Assembly (NCBI GenBank): GCA_028285705.1
Contig: JANQOS010000115.1
Location: 1 to 37,608 of the forward strand
Length of the DNA: 37,608 bases
Direction: 5' to 3'
DNA from: Altibacter sp.
GTDB taxonomy: Bacteria > Bacteroidota > Bacteroidia > Flavobacteriales > Flavobacteriaceae
Made by a program: the position numbers and the translations under genes. Every line of letters begins with the position of its first letter. The stretch's first letter is position 1. The notes under the pieces are model-generated. The model was given only the letters and a program-made list of their open reading frames with translations. It was not told the DNA's origin and searched no databases. Of this stretch, positions 8,633 through 20,435 are shown in pieces.

Positions 8633-10411
8633 TCACATACGCTCAGGGACATCGATACCCAACAAGCCAAAGGCAGTTCTTATAACATCTCCCACTGCTT
8701 TAGAAAGTTGAATCCTGAAGTTTTTTTCTGAATTGGAATCTGCTCCAAAGATGGGTATATTCTGAAAAAATGAATTATACAGTTTAACCAATTCATAGGT
8801 ATAGTTAGCAATCAATGCCGGGCTATATTGATCTGCCGCTTGCTGTATTATTGCAGGGAACAACTGTAGCTGTTTCAACAGCTCTTTCTCTTTACCTTGT
8901 AGAATAATTTCATCGATCTGTAGCGAATCTAATGCATCACTGTCTGCCTTTCTCAATATAGATTGAATCCTGGCATATGTATACTGAATGAAGGGGCCTG
9001 TATTTCCTTGAAAATCCACACTCTCTTCAGGGTTAAAAAGGATTCTTTTTTTAGGATCAACTTTCAAAATATAATACTTCAAAGCACCCAAACCAATAGT
9101 TTTATAGAGTTGTTCTTTCTCTGTATCAGAGAAATCATCTATTTTACCCAGGTCTTCACTTATAGTCTTTGCCGTTTGTGCCATATCATCTATCAGGTCG
9201 TCTGCATCTACCACCGTCCCTTCACGGCTTTTCATTTTTCCGGAAGGTAGGTCCACCATTCCATAACTTAAATGATATAAGTTCTCTGCCCAGGAATAGC
9301 CAAGCTTTTTCAGAATTAAGAACAATACCTTAAAGTGATAGTCCTGTTCATTTCCAACCGTATAGATCATCCCACTTACATCCGGGTGGTCCTTCACACG
9401 TTGTATTGCCGTACCAATATCTTGCGTCATATATACTGCCGTACCATCACTTCTTAGTACGATCTTCTCATCCAGACCTTCGTCTGTAAGGTCACACCAA
9501 ACCGAACCATCCTCTTTTTTAAAGAAAACACCTCTTTCCAAACCTTCAACTATATTGTCCTTTCCCAGTAAATAAGTATCACTTTCGTAATAGTAGCTGT
9601 CAAAATCTACTCCCAGTGCTTTGTATGTTTTTTCAAACCCTTCATATACCCAGCCATTCATGGTTTTCCAAAGAGCAACTGTTTCAGCATCTCCCGCTTC
9701 CCATTTACGAAGCATTTCCTGAGCTTCCAGCAAAGAAGGCGCCTGTGTTTTTGCTTCTTCCTCGGTTTTACCATCGGCCATCAACTGTGCTATTTCGTTT
9801 TTATACTCCTGATCAAATTTCACATAGTAATTACCTACCAGCTTATCTCCCTTTATTCCTGTACTTTGTGGAGTTTCTCCATTTCCAAAACGCTTCCAGG
9901 CCAGCATACTCTTACAAATGTGAATTCCTCGATCGTTAATGATCTGGGTCTTGTATACTTTCTTTCCGGCTGCCTTAACAATTTCGGCAACACTAAAGCC
10001 CAATAATATATTTCGAATATGTCCCAGGTGTAACGGCTTATTTGTGTTAGGTGAAGAATACTCCACGATCATCGCATCCTTCCCTTGGGCGTTTTTTCCA
10101 AAATCTGAAAAATTTGAGACGCTTTCAAAAAATTGTAAATAGTAGGCATCACTTAACACTAAGTTCAAAAATCCTTTTACCACATTATATTTGGAAACTT
10201 CAGCCACATTATCAACTAAATAGCTACCAATAGCTTCTCCAATTTGCACTGGATTTCCTTTTACCACACGGAGCATTGGGAATACCACTACAGTGATATC
10301 GCCTTCAAAATCCTTGCGTGTGGCCTGAAATTCTACTGTTTCCAGGGTAGCACCATATAATTGGCCTACCGCTTTTATAATTTCTTTTTCTAGAGTTTCC
10401 TGCAAATTCAT
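8633..10411 (-). CDS. argS: Arginyl-tRNA synthetase
   Basis: HIGH motif region VEYSSPNTNKPLHLGHIRNILLGFSVAEI, KMKSREG, C-terminal DALR-like domain. Start placed at MNLQETLEKEI (10411); the track start 10465 overlaps the predicted -7 box. Confidence 0.96.
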   Translation of the reverse strand: MNLQETLEKEIIKAVGQLYGATLETVEFQATRKDFEGDITVVVFPMLRVVKGNPVQIGEAIGSYLVDNVAEVSKYNVVKGFLNLVLSDAYYLQFFESVSNFSDFGKNAQGKDAMIVEYSSPNTNKPLHLGHIRNILLGFSVAEIVKAAGKKVYKTQIINDRGIHICKSMLAWKRFGNGETPQSTGIKGDKLVGNYYVKFDQEYKNEIAQLMADGKTEEEAKTQAPSLLEAQEMLRKWEAGDAETVALWKTMNGWVYEGFEKTYKALGVDFDSYYYESDTYLLGKDNIVEGLERGVFFKKEDGSVWCDLTDEGLDEKIVLRSDGTAVYMTQDIGTAIQRVKDHPDVSGMIYTVGNEQDYHFKVLFLILKKLGYSWAENLYHLSYGMVDLPSGKMKSREGTVVDADDLIDDMAQTAKTISEDLGKIDDFSDTEKEQLYKTIGLGALKYYILKVDPKKRILFNPEESVDFQGNTGPFIQYTYARIQSILRKADSDALDSLQIDEIILQGKEKELLKQLQLFPAIIQQAADQYSPALIANYTYELVKLYNSFFQNIPIFGADSNSEKNFRIQLSKAVGDVIRTAFGLLGIDVPERM

Positions 10412-10462
10412 ATTATAATTTTGATGTGGTTCCCGAACACTAAAGTTTTCAGAAAGCGATGG

Positions 10463-10470
10463 CAAAGATA
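10463..10470 (-). promoter_or_regulatory. Bacteroidota-type -7 box TATCTTTG, putative argS promoter
   Basis: Matches TAnnTTTG on the minus strand about 50 nt upstream of argS ATG; no clear -33 TTTG at the expected spacing. Confidence 0.5.
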
Positions 10471-10589
10471 CAAGAAATTTTAGCTACGTATTATGTAGAA
10501 GCTTCCAATAAAGGCCTATTTAGTAATTTTTATTGAACTCTTTGGTAAACTACTAAATGTGCCTCCATCCGTTCTTTGCCGAAAAAACC

Positions 10590-11225
10590 ATGGACATTTT
10601 TTTATATGTATTCGCAGCTCTTTTTTCTGTAATAAATCCGCTAGGCACAGTACCCGTATTTGTGGGTTTAACAAGTCACGAAACTCTAAATGAAAGAAAC
10701 AGAACTTCGTTGCTAACTTCGGTAAATGTAGTTGTGATCCTGATAATTTCATTCTTTGCCGGCAGATATCTACTGGAATTTTTTGGAATTAGCCTCAATG
10801 CCTTACGTATTGCAGGCGGAATGATCATAGTAACTTCGGGCTTTGCCTTACTAACAGGCACTTTTTCCAAGCACAAGGGAATGAAGAACAAAAGAGTAAA
10901 AAAGGATCTGGACAACAGAGAGAAGTTTTCTCTTACACCACTGGCAATTCCCATGCTAGCAGGACCAGGGTCAATTTCATTGTTAATTACCTTCAATCAG
11001 GAATATGTATCTGTTCAAAATATATCTATTGTAGTACTTGCTGTATTTTCGGTGGGTATTGCAACCCTTTTTATATTGAGAAGTGCGCATTATATCACCC
11101 GCTTTTTAGGAGCATCAGGGATCAATGCCATTTCCAGGATCGTTGGGTTCATTGTGATATCGATTGGAGTAGAATATATTTCGATGGCAATAATCGCTAT
11201 TGTAAATTCATTAAGATTGCCTTAA
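10590..11225 (+). CDS. MarC-family integral membrane protein
   Basis: MDIFLYVFAALFSVINPLGTVPVFVGLT... and LTPLAIPMLAGPGSISLLI are typical MarC motifs; multiple TM segments. Start moved to ATG 10590. Confidence 0.93.
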   Translation: MDIFLYVFAALFSVINPLGTVPVFVGLTSHETLNERNRTSLLTSVNVVVILIISFFAGRYLLEFFGISLNALRIAGGMIIVTSGFALLTGTFSKHKGMKNKRVKKDLDNREKFSLTPLAIPMLAGPGSISLLITFNQEYVSVQNISIVVLAVFSVGIATLFILRSAHYITRFLGASGINAISRIVGFIVISIGVEYISMAIIAIVNSLRLP

Positions 11226-11236
11226 TTGAAATTTCA

Positions 11237-11268
11237 CCAAGGTATCATTTCGCTCACCTTAGGTTTTT
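11237..11268 (+). terminator. Terminator-like hairpin after marC-family gene
   Basis: CCAAGGT (11237-11243) / ACCTTAGG (11256-11263, one bulged A) followed by TTTTT; overlaps the 3' end of the convergent gene. Confidence 0.5.
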
Positions 11269-11436
11269 GGCAAATACAGCAGCAAGTAATGCTAGAATAC
11301 CCAAACCCATGAGGCCAAGTATTTGATTGTTCTCATTACCATTAACAGTTATATATTGGGGAAACAGCAAGCTACAAAGACCATAAGCAATTAAGAATAT
11401 ACCCGCCAACAACAATATGCCTCTTAAAATCTTCAT
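11254..11436 (-). CDS. Small two-TM membrane protein of unknown function
   Basis: MKILRGILLLAGIFLIAYGLCSLLFPQYITVNGNENNQILGLMGLGILALLAAVFAKNLR; ATG overlaps the upstream stop (ATGA, 11433-11436). Confidence 0.75.
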   Translation of the reverse strand: MKILRGILLLAGIFLIAYGLCSLLFPQYITVNGNENNQILGLMGLGILALLAAVFAKNLR

Positions 11437-12368
11437 GAAACCGGTAGAAAAACTTCTGCCATCATACAACGTGCGCTTCCACCGCCACAAGTTTCAATGG
11501 TCTCCAAGTCACTGCTAAGTATTTCACAATGTTTTTCAATGGCTGCAACCTGCTCAGTTGTTAAGCTCTTATGTGCTGCAAGACTCATTACCATATATTT
11601 TTTATTATTGGCACCTCTTACCTGCAACATATTTCCGGCAAATTGGTGCATTTGCGCTTCAGTAATAGCAATAATCTCTTTACCATCTTCTTTTAAATGT
11701 TGCACCACATTCTTCTTCTCAGTTTTGTCATCGATGGCATCCAAACAAATAACTGCGAAATTTTCTGCCAGGGCCATCATAACATTTGTATGATAGATAG
11801 GCATACGTTTGTTGTTCACAGTTTGGTTGGCAGTAAATATGACGGGTGTATATTCAAAATCTTCACAAAATTCTATCATTAGACCTTCTTCTGCCCTGGG
11901 TGACAACGCACAATATGCCTTACGGTTAACTCTATCCAATAAAAGGCTTCCGGTGCCTTCCAGGAAAATATCTTCTTCTTCGGCACTGGTATAGTCCATA
12001 TATCCTTCAATTAAAAAGCCTTCGCTTTCCAAACGATTCATCACTTCTTCACGGCGTTCACGACGCCTGTTTTCGGCAAACATAGGATACAAACCAACAA
12101 TTCCATTAGCATGAAAACTCACCCAATTGTTGGGAAAAATAGAATCCGGTGTATCCATCCTTAAGTCGTCATTCTCAACAATTACATTCACACCTACAGC
12201 ACGTAATTTTGCAACAAAAGCATCGAACTCTGCCTGAGCTTTGGTATTAATATCATTGTTTTCAAGGTCGATCGTTGCCTGAAAATAGTTATTTACTGCT
12301 GTTTCCTCGTTCATACGAAACGCCACCGGGCGTATCATTAAAATAGTGTCTGTGATTTGCTGTGCCAA
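11433..12368 (-). CDS. ctlX: CtlX-like citrulline/arginine hydrolase (arginine deiminase-related, guanidino-modifying enzyme superfamily)
   Basis: ILMIRPVAFRMNEETAVNNYFQ..., PDSIFPNNWVSFH, catalytic-Cys segment CGGGSARCMMAEVFLP. Track start codon is TTG; alternative ATG at 12338. Confidence 0.85.
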   Translation of the reverse strand: MAQQITDTILMIRPVAFRMNEETAVNNYFQATIDLENNDINTKAQAEFDAFVAKLRAVGVNVIVENDDLRMDTPDSIFPNNWVSFHANGIVGLYPMFAENRRRERREEVMNRLESEGFLIEGYMDYTSAEEEDIFLEGTGSLLLDRVNRKAYCALSPRAEEGLMIEFCEDFEYTPVIFTANQTVNNKRMPIYHTNVMMALAENFAVICLDAIDDKTEKKNVVQHLKEDGKEIIAITEAQMHQFAGNMLQVRGANNKKYMVMSLAAHKSLTTEQVAAIEKHCEILSSDLETIETCGGGSARCMMAEVFLPVS

Positions 12369-12386
12369 TTGGATAAATTTAGGCTA

Positions 12387-12394
12387 CAAATTTA
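12387..12394 (-). promoter_or_regulatory. -7 box TAAATTTG upstream of ctlX-like gene
   Basis: Exact TAnnTTTG match on minus strand 18 nt upstream of the TTG start. Confidence 0.45.
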
Positions 12395-12453
12395 AGTGTT
12401 TTTCTCATTGAAAAAGCGTTTTAAATATGGTAAATTAGTACATTGGTTTATAT

Positions 12454-12461
12454 TATTTTTG
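12454..12461 (+). promoter_or_regulatory. -7 box TATTTTTG upstream of PPOX-family gene
   Basis: Exact TAnnTTTG match, 24 nt before ATG 12486. Confidence 0.45.
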
Positions 12462-12485
12462 GACTGAAGAATTAAACGAACAATC

Positions 12486-13091
12486 ATGACAATAAGAGAC
12501 ACTTCTCAATTGCGGGATATCTATGGATTTCCTAAAGGCAGGGCAAAAGACAAAGTTTTGGATACGCTGGAAGTGCATTCAAAACACTTTATTAATCGTT
12601 CACCTTTTATTGTTCTGTCTACTGTAGGTCAATCCGGAAAGATGGATGCTTCACCAAGAGGGGGCGAACCGGGCTTTGTGAAAATTTCTAATGACCGGGA
12701 ACTTATAATTCCGGATTATAAAGGAAACAATCGTGTTGACAGTTTAACCAATATTGTTGAGACCGCTACTGTTGGTATACTATTCCTGATCCCAGGCATA
12801 GATGAGACGTTAAGAGTAAATGGTAGAGCCTCTGTTTCCACTTCAGATGAAATAATAAACCTCTTTTCTACAGAACCAAAATTGCCCATCTCATGTATTG
12901 TAGTTTCCGTAGAAGAAATCTTTCTTCATTGTGCAAAAGCATTTATGCGTTCGAAGCTCTGGAGTAAAGAGAACTCAATTCATCCTTCTGAATTTCCTTC
13001 TATGGGACAAATGCTTAAAGACCAGCTAAATACTTCCGGCAAACCTGAAACACGTGAAGAAATGACCGAACGGTATCTCAAAGATATATAG
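12486..13091 (+). CDS. Pyridoxamine 5'-phosphate oxidase-fold (flavin-binding) family protein
   Basis: FIVLSTVGQSGKMDASPRGGEPGFVKISNDRELIIPDYKGNNRVDSLTNIVETATVGILFLIPGIDETLRVNGRA is typical of PPOX-family flavoproteins. Confidence 0.88.
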   Translation: MTIRDTSQLRDIYGFPKGRAKDKVLDTLEVHSKHFINRSPFIVLSTVGQSGKMDASPRGGEPGFVKISNDRELIIPDYKGNNRVDSLTNIVETATVGILFLIPGIDETLRVNGRASVSTSDEIINLFSTEPKLPISCIVVSVEEIFLHCAKAFMRSKLWSKENSIHPSEFPSMGQMLKDQLNTSGKPETREEMTERYLKDI

Positions 13092-13193
13092 ACAACCCTC
13101 CTAACTATTTGCCAGCTTTACCAGATTAATAAAGGTTTTCTGAAATATTTTTTAACACCAGTATATTTCCAGGAGATTTAAGTTTATAATGGA

Positions 13194-14108
13194 TTAGTCG
13201 CGAACCAAAGGCATTGTAGAACATCTTAGAAGTCCTTCTTGCTTTGCAATTTCGGCGTATGGTACTTCTTCTACTGTAAATCCTTCAGAACGAAGCCAGG
13301 TGTTAAGACGGGTAAAGTTTTTTTCTGAAATAATCACTTCCGGAGAAATAGAGAAAATGTTACTGTTCATGTGATACATTTCATCTTTATCGATATGAAA
13401 GCAATTTTCTTTTCCGAAGAAATCAACCAACCATTCGTACTCTTCCTCTTCTAAAAAGCCTTCTTTATGAATGATGCATTTTCCATTTCCAATAGGTTGA
13501 AAACAACAATCCAGGTGCAGGGCATTATCATGCGCTACCGTATTAGATTTTCTAAGGTTGAAGCTTTTCACTTTTTTATGTGGAAACAAATCCTGCAGGG
13601 CAGTTACTGCCTGCATATTAGTGCGTGCCGTTATATAATCCGGATAATCATCACCACGATACGTACCAACAAAAATATAATCTCCCCATGGCATTACGTC
13701 TCCTCCTTCAATATGTGCTTCTTCCGGAAGTATGATCCTGTTCTCTTTAGGAACCTGGGACCAGACATGTTCTATGGCATCAATCTCCCGTTCACGGTCC
13801 GGTAAGATATTTGAGATAATAAGTTTATCCTCTATTACAAAAGCAATATCCCTGGAAAATATCTGATTGTAATTTTCTATGATCTCCGGGCGATACACTT
13901 TCACATCATATTTTTTGAAAACAGCAGCTACAGCCTCCATTTCCTTTACCATATCTGCTTCCTTCGGATACGTTCCGGCTTTAATATGTGCTGCAGATTT
14001 TGGGTCGTAAGTATCTTCCAGGTTTGGAGTTGGCCCATTACTCACTGCGGTTCCCAAAACCACTTCACGAAGGCGGGAAATTTCATCGGTAACATTTAAT
14101 TGAATCAT
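13194..14108 (-). CDS. Dimethylarginine dimethylaminohydrolase / amidinotransferase-like protein (guanidino-modifying enzyme superfamily)
   Basis: EEAHIEGGDVMPWGDYIFVG, DNALHLDCCFQPIGNGKCIIH, C-terminal LLRCSTMPLVRD catalytic-Cys region. Confidence 0.85.
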   Translation of the reverse strand: MIQLNVTDEISRLREVVLGTAVSNGPTPNLEDTYDPKSAAHIKAGTYPKEADMVKEMEAVAAVFKKYDVKVYRPEIIENYNQIFSRDIAFVIEDKLIISNILPDREREIDAIEHVWSQVPKENRIILPEEAHIEGGDVMPWGDYIFVGTYRGDDYPDYITARTNMQAVTALQDLFPHKKVKSFNLRKSNTVAHDNALHLDCCFQPIGNGKCIIHKEGFLEEEEYEWLVDFFGKENCFHIDKDEMYHMNSNIFSISPEVIISEKNFTRLNTWLRSEGFTVEEVPYAEIAKQEGLLRCSTMPLVRD

Positions 14109-14115
14109 GATATGG

Positions 14116-14123
14116 CAAATATA
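14116..14123 (-). promoter_or_regulatory. -7 box TATATTTG immediately upstream of DDAH-like gene
   Basis: Exact TAnnTTTG match on minus strand, 7 nt from ATG at 14108. Confidence 0.5.
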
Positions 14124-14125
14124 GA

Positions 14126-14156
14126 AAAAGCATCCTGATATAGTCAGGATGCTTTT
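14126..14156 (-). terminator. Intrinsic terminator of gltA
   Basis: AAAAGCATCCTGA (14126-14138) / TCAGGATGCTTTT (14144-14156), perfect 13-bp stem with a 5-nt loop, T-run on the minus strand; 20 nt after the gltA stop. Confidence 0.9.
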
Positions 14157-14176
14157 GCATTATTAAAGTTTGATCT

Positions 14177-15472
14177 TTATCTTTTTCCTATAGGCTTAAA
14201 CTCTCTGTATGTTTCACCAATATACACTTGTCTTGGTCTTCCAATAGGCTCTTTGCGCAAACGCATCTCTCGCCATTGTGCGATCCAGCCCGGTAAACGT
14301 CCTAATGCGAACATGGGCGTGAACATTTCAACAGGAATCCCCAGAGAACGGTAGATGATCCCCGAGTAGAAATCTACATTAGGATACAATCTTCTATCAA
14401 CAAAATATTGATCTTCCAGAGCCTCTTTTTCCAATCCTTTGGCAATATCCAGAACAGGATCATCAACACCGAGGTCTTCCAATACGGCATCTGCAGACTT
14501 TTTTATGATCTTGGCCCGGGGGTCAAAATTCTTATATACCCTATGTCCAAATCCCATTAAGCGGAAAGGGTCACTTTTGTCCTTTGCCTTCGCCATAAAC
14601 TTCTTAGTATCGCCTCCATCTTCTTTAATTGCTTCGAGCATCTCGATCACCGCTTGATTGGCACCCCCATGGAGTGGTCCCCATAGCGCATTAATTCCTG
14701 CAGAAATAGAGACAAATAATCCAGCCTGTGAAGATCCAACGATCCGTACCGTAGAGGTTGAACAGTTTTGTTCATGGTCTGCATGCAGGATCAACAATTT
14801 ATCCAGTGCATCAACGATTACTTTATTGGAAGTATATTCTCCACTCGGCTTCTTGAACATCATTTTCAGGAAATTGTCCACATATCCTAAAGAATCGTCA
14901 CCATAATCAAGTGGTAAACCGGCGCGCTTCCTGTATGCCCAGGCCGTTAGCACGGGAAACTTTCCTAAAATACGGCAAATGGCATTATACATTTCTTCTT
15001 CGCTATCTACATTCACCGAAGAAGGATTAAAAGCAACCAGTGCGGATGTCAATGAAGACAGTACCCCCATAGGGTGAGCAGATTTCGGAAAACCATCTAT
15101 TATCTTTTTTACATCTTCATCTACATGAGATTGCGCTTTTATATCTGTGTGAAATTTTTCAAGTTCTTCTTTTGTAGGCAACTCTCCAAAAATAAGTAAG
15201 TAAGCAACCTCTAAGAAATCTGCCTTTTCAGCAAGGTCTTCAATAGCATATCCTCTATATCTCAATACCCCTTCTTCTCCATTTAAAAATGTAATAGCAC
15301 TTTCACAAGACCCGGTATTTTTATATCCGGGATCGATGGTAGTGATTCCATTCGTTACTCCGCGTAAGGTCTTAATATCTATGGCATACTCATTTTCGGT
15401 TCCTTTAACTAAAGGAAATTCATATTTTTTACCATCGATTTCGAGTGATGCTGTTCTTGACATATAGTTCAT
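14177..15472 (-). CDS. gltA: Citrate synthase
   Basis: GDDSLGYVDNFLKMMF, LLILHADHEQNCSTSTVRIVGSSQAG, ALWGPLHGGANQAVIEML, FRLMGFGHRVYKNFDPRA. True start may be MSRTASLEIDGK at 15463. Confidence 0.98.
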   Translation of the reverse strand: MNYMSRTASLEIDGKKYEFPLVKGTENEYAIDIKTLRGVTNGITTIDPGYKNTGSCESAITFLNGEEGVLRYRGYAIEDLAEKADFLEVAYLLIFGELPTKEELEKFHTDIKAQSHVDEDVKKIIDGFPKSAHPMGVLSSLTSALVAFNPSSVNVDSEEEMYNAICRILGKFPVLTAWAYRKRAGLPLDYGDDSLGYVDNFLKMMFKKPSGEYTSNKVIVDALDKLLILHADHEQNCSTSTVRIVGSSQAGLFVSISAGINALWGPLHGGANQAVIEMLEAIKEDGGDTKKFMAKAKDKSDPFRLMGFGHRVYKNFDPRAKIIKKSADAVLEDLGVDDPVLDIAKGLEKEALEDQYFVDRRLYPNVDFYSGIIYRSLGIPVEMFTPMFALGRLPGWIAQWREMRLRKEPIGRPRQVYIGETYREFKPIGKR

Positions 15473-15492
15473 TTAATTTTAAAAATTCGGAA

Positions 15493-15506
15493 TTGTAAAT
15501 TTACAA
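15493..15506. promoter_or_regulatory. 14-bp palindrome TTGTAAATTTACAA upstream of gltA
   Basis: Perfect palindrome about 20-35 bp upstream of the gltA start. Confidence 0.3.
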
Positions 15507-15629
15507 AATATTGGACGATTTTTTAACATAAACTAACACTTGTTAGGTTAAAAAAACCTTAAATCCATACTTTTTCCTGAATAAAATGACGACTCAATAA
15601 TATGAGCAGTTAATTTCAGTCGAATTTTG

Positions 15630-18034
<2,405 letters not shown>

Positions 18035-18052
18035 GTCGTTAAAAAAGTTTTA

Positions 18053-18060
18053 CAAAAATA
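18053..18060 (-). promoter_or_regulatory. -7 box TATTTTTG, putative carA-eno promoter
   Basis: Exact TAnnTTTG match on minus strand, 18 nt upstream of carA ATG (18034). Confidence 0.5.
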
Positions 18061-18133
18061 CTTTAAAAGTGCATGGTAATAAAATTCAGTTTTTAGAACT
18101 TTTAAACAATACTTCGGCATTAAAAAATAACTT

Positions 18134-18170
18134 ATAAAAAAAGGGACAAACATTGAATGTTTATCCCTTT
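18134..18170 (-). terminator. Intrinsic terminator at the end of the ribosomal cluster (after rplQ)
   Basis: Minus strand AAAGGGATAAACAT-TCA-ATGTTTGTCCCTTT followed by further Ts (14-bp stem with one T-G wobble; forward arms 18140-18153 and 18157-18170). Confidence 0.9.
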
Positions 18171-18193
18171 ATAATTTATAAATGATGTTTCAT

Positions 18194-18667
18194 TTATTCT
18201 TCTTCTTTAGTTGCTTTAGTTTCAACAACCGGAGGAACATTAGAAGAACCTCCACGACGACTACGACGTGTAGATTTTTTCTTCTTAGCTTTTCCGGCAT
18301 TGTACAACTCATTGTAATCTACCAATTCGATCATTGCCATATCTGCATTATCTCCTAGACGATTACCTAATTTGATAATACGTGTATATCCTCCCGGACG
18401 GTCTCCAACCTTTACAGCAACTTCTCTAAACAATTCACTAACTGCTTCTTTTTGACGCAGCCTTGAGAATACAATACGACGATTGTGTGTAGTATCTTCT
18501 TTAGATTTTGTGATCATTGGTTCTACAAATCGTTTTAAAGCTTTTGCTTTAGCAACTGTAGTATTTATTCTTTTATGCTCAATTAGGGAACAAGCCATAT
18601 TAGCCAACATAGCTTTTCTATGCGCTGTCTTTCTTCCTAAGTGATTTGTTTTCTTTCCGTGTCTCAT
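18194..18667 (-). CDS. rplQ: 50S ribosomal protein L17 (bL17) with C-terminal extension
   Basis: [37 protein letters not shown]; basic then acidic tail [32 protein letters not shown]. Confidence 0.99.
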   Translation of the reverse strand: MRHGKKTNHLGRKTAHRKAMLANMACSLIEHKRINTTVAKAKALKRFVEPMITKSKEDTTHNRRIVFSRLRQKEAVSELFREVAVKVGDRPGGYTRIIKLGNRLGDNADMAMIELVDYNELYNAGKAKKKKSTRRSRRGGSSNVPPVVETKATKEEE

Positions 18668-18728
18668 GACATTTTAAAATTTACTCATCATCTTGCTCAA
18701 CCCGCTTTGAGGAGCAAAATATGATGGA

Positions 18729-19721
18729 TTAGTCTTTATCTAATTTATATTTTGAAAGATCCATTCCAAAATTTAGTCCCTTCACGTTAACCAGCTCTTC
18801 CAATTCGGTAAGAGATTTTTTTCCGAAGTTTCTAAATTTCATTAAATCGTTCTTGTTATAGGATACCAGATCACCCAATGTATCAACTTCAGCAGCTTTT
18901 AAACAGTTAAGTGCACGAACCGAAAGGTCCATATCTATTAATTTTGTTTTAAGCAACTGTCGCATATGTAGTGATTCCTCATCATATGTTTCCGTTTGAG
19001 CGATCTCATCAGCTTCCAAAGTGATTCGTTCGTCACTAAATAACATAAAGTGGTGAATCAACGTTTTTGCAGCTTCTGTTAAAGCATCTTTTGGGTGAAT
19101 AGAACCATCCGTCATGATCTCAAAAACCAGTTTTTCATAATCGGTCTTTTGTTCTACACGGAAATTCTCGATACTATACTTCACATTTTTAATAGGTGTA
19201 TAGATAGAATCTGTAAAAATGGTCCCCAAAGGAGCATTTGCTTTTTTATTTTCTTCGGCAGGAACATACCCTCTACCTTTTTCGATAGTGATTTCGAAGT
19301 TAAGGTTTACTTTAGTATCCATGTTACAAATCACCAATTCCGGGTTTAACACCTGAAATCCTGAAATGAATTTTTGGAAATCTCCTGCAGTTAATTGCTC
19401 TGCTCCATTCACAGAAATTGTAACAGTTTCGTTATCGATCTCATCTATTTGTCTCTTAAAACGAACTTGCTTTAAGTTTAAGATAATCTCGGTTACATCT
19501 TCTACAACTCCAGCAATGGTTGAAAATTCGTGGTCAACACCTTCGATACGTACCGAAGTTATTGCAAATCCTTCCAATGAAGAAAGTAATACACGTCTTA
19601 ATGCGTTACCAACAGTTAATCCGTAACCAGGCTCCAAAGGGCGAAATTCAAATTTCCCTTCGAAATCTGTGGAATTAATCATTATAACTTTATCAGGCTT
19701 CTGAAAACTAAATACTGCCAT
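18729..19721 (-). CDS. rpoA: DNA-directed RNA polymerase subunit alpha
   Basis: [28 protein letters not shown]; alpha-[48 protein letters not shown]. Confidence 0.99.
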   Translation of the reverse strand: MAVFSFQKPDKVIMINSTDFEGKFEFRPLEPGYGLTVGNALRRVLLSSLEGFAITSVRIEGVDHEFSTIAGVVEDVTEIILNLKQVRFKRQIDEIDNETVTISVNGAEQLTAGDFQKFISGFQVLNPELVICNMDTKVNLNFEITIEKGRGYVPAEENKKANAPLGTIFTDSIYTPIKNVKYSIENFRVEQKTDYEKLVFEIMTDGSIHPKDALTEAAKTLIHHFMLFSDERITLEADEIAQTETYDEESLHMRQLLKTKLIDMDLSVRALNCLKAAEVDTLGDLVSYNKNDLMKFRNFGKKSLTELEELVNVKGLNFGMDLSKYKLDKD

Positions 19722-19743
19722 AGTGTGACTCGTGTGTTTTTAA

Positions 19744-20349
19744 TTATTTAGAATATAATTCGACGATGAACTGCTCGTTAATGTTTTCCGGAATTTGAAG
19801 ACGTTGTGGAACAGAAACATACGTTCCTTCCTTTGTTTCTCCATTCCAGGTGATCCATTCATAAACATGACTTGCATTATCCAACGAATTTTGAATAGCT
19901 TCAAGAGATTTTGATTTCTCTCTTACTGCAACAACATCACCTGCTTTTAATTGATAAGAAGGGATGTTTACTTTTTCACCATTAACGGTGATATGACGGT
20001 GAGACACCAATTGTCTTGCTGCCGGACGGCTTGAAGCAATACCCATACGGTATACTACATTATCAAGACGTGACTCACACAATTGTAACAACACCTCACC
20101 GGTAATTCCGGGAGCTGCAGTCGCTTTTTTAAACATGTTTCTAAATTGACGCTCTAAAATACCATAGGTATATTTTGCCTTTTGCTTTTCAGCTAATTGG
20201 ATTGCGTATTCAGATTTTTTTCCGCGACGACGGTTATTCCCGTGCTGTCCAGGAGGGTAATTTCTCTTTTCGAAGGATTTGTCTTCTCCGAAGATAGCTT
20301 CGCCAAACTTACGAGCTATTTTAGTTTTAGGACCGGTATATCTTGCCAT
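19744..20349 (-). CDS. rpsD: 30S ribosomal protein S4
   Basis: [21 protein letters not shown]...[33 protein letters not shown]. Confidence 0.99.
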   Translation of the reverse strand: MARYTGPKTKIARKFGEAIFGEDKSFEKRNYPPGQHGNNRRRGKKSEYAIQLAEKQKAKYTYGILERQFRNMFKKATAAPGITGEVLLQLCESRLDNVVYRMGIASSRPAARQLVSHRHITVNGEKVNIPSYQLKAGDVVAVREKSKSLEAIQNSLDNASHVYEWITWNGETKEGTYVSVPQRLQIPENINEQFIVELYSK

Positions 20350-20435
20350 TTTAATTTGATTTTGAAGGAAAAACTAAATTAAGGTCTAACTATCCTCTAG
20401 CTTTATATGCCCTTCAGGTTGATATTTATTTATAC

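Noticed and set aside
10516-10752. 78-aa minus-strand ORF overlapping the marC-family gene start
   Set aside because: Covers the intergenic region and the N-terminal coding part of a clear MarC protein; no homology signal.
13092-13193. Possible hairpin CTGAAATAT..ATATTTCCAG between PPOX and DDAH-like genes
   Set aside because: Mismatched, long-looped and AT-rich with no T-run; not a convincing terminator.
13467-13805. 112-aa plus-strand ORF opposite the DDAH-like gene
   Set aside because: Antisense to a well-supported enzyme gene, no domain or promoter evidence.
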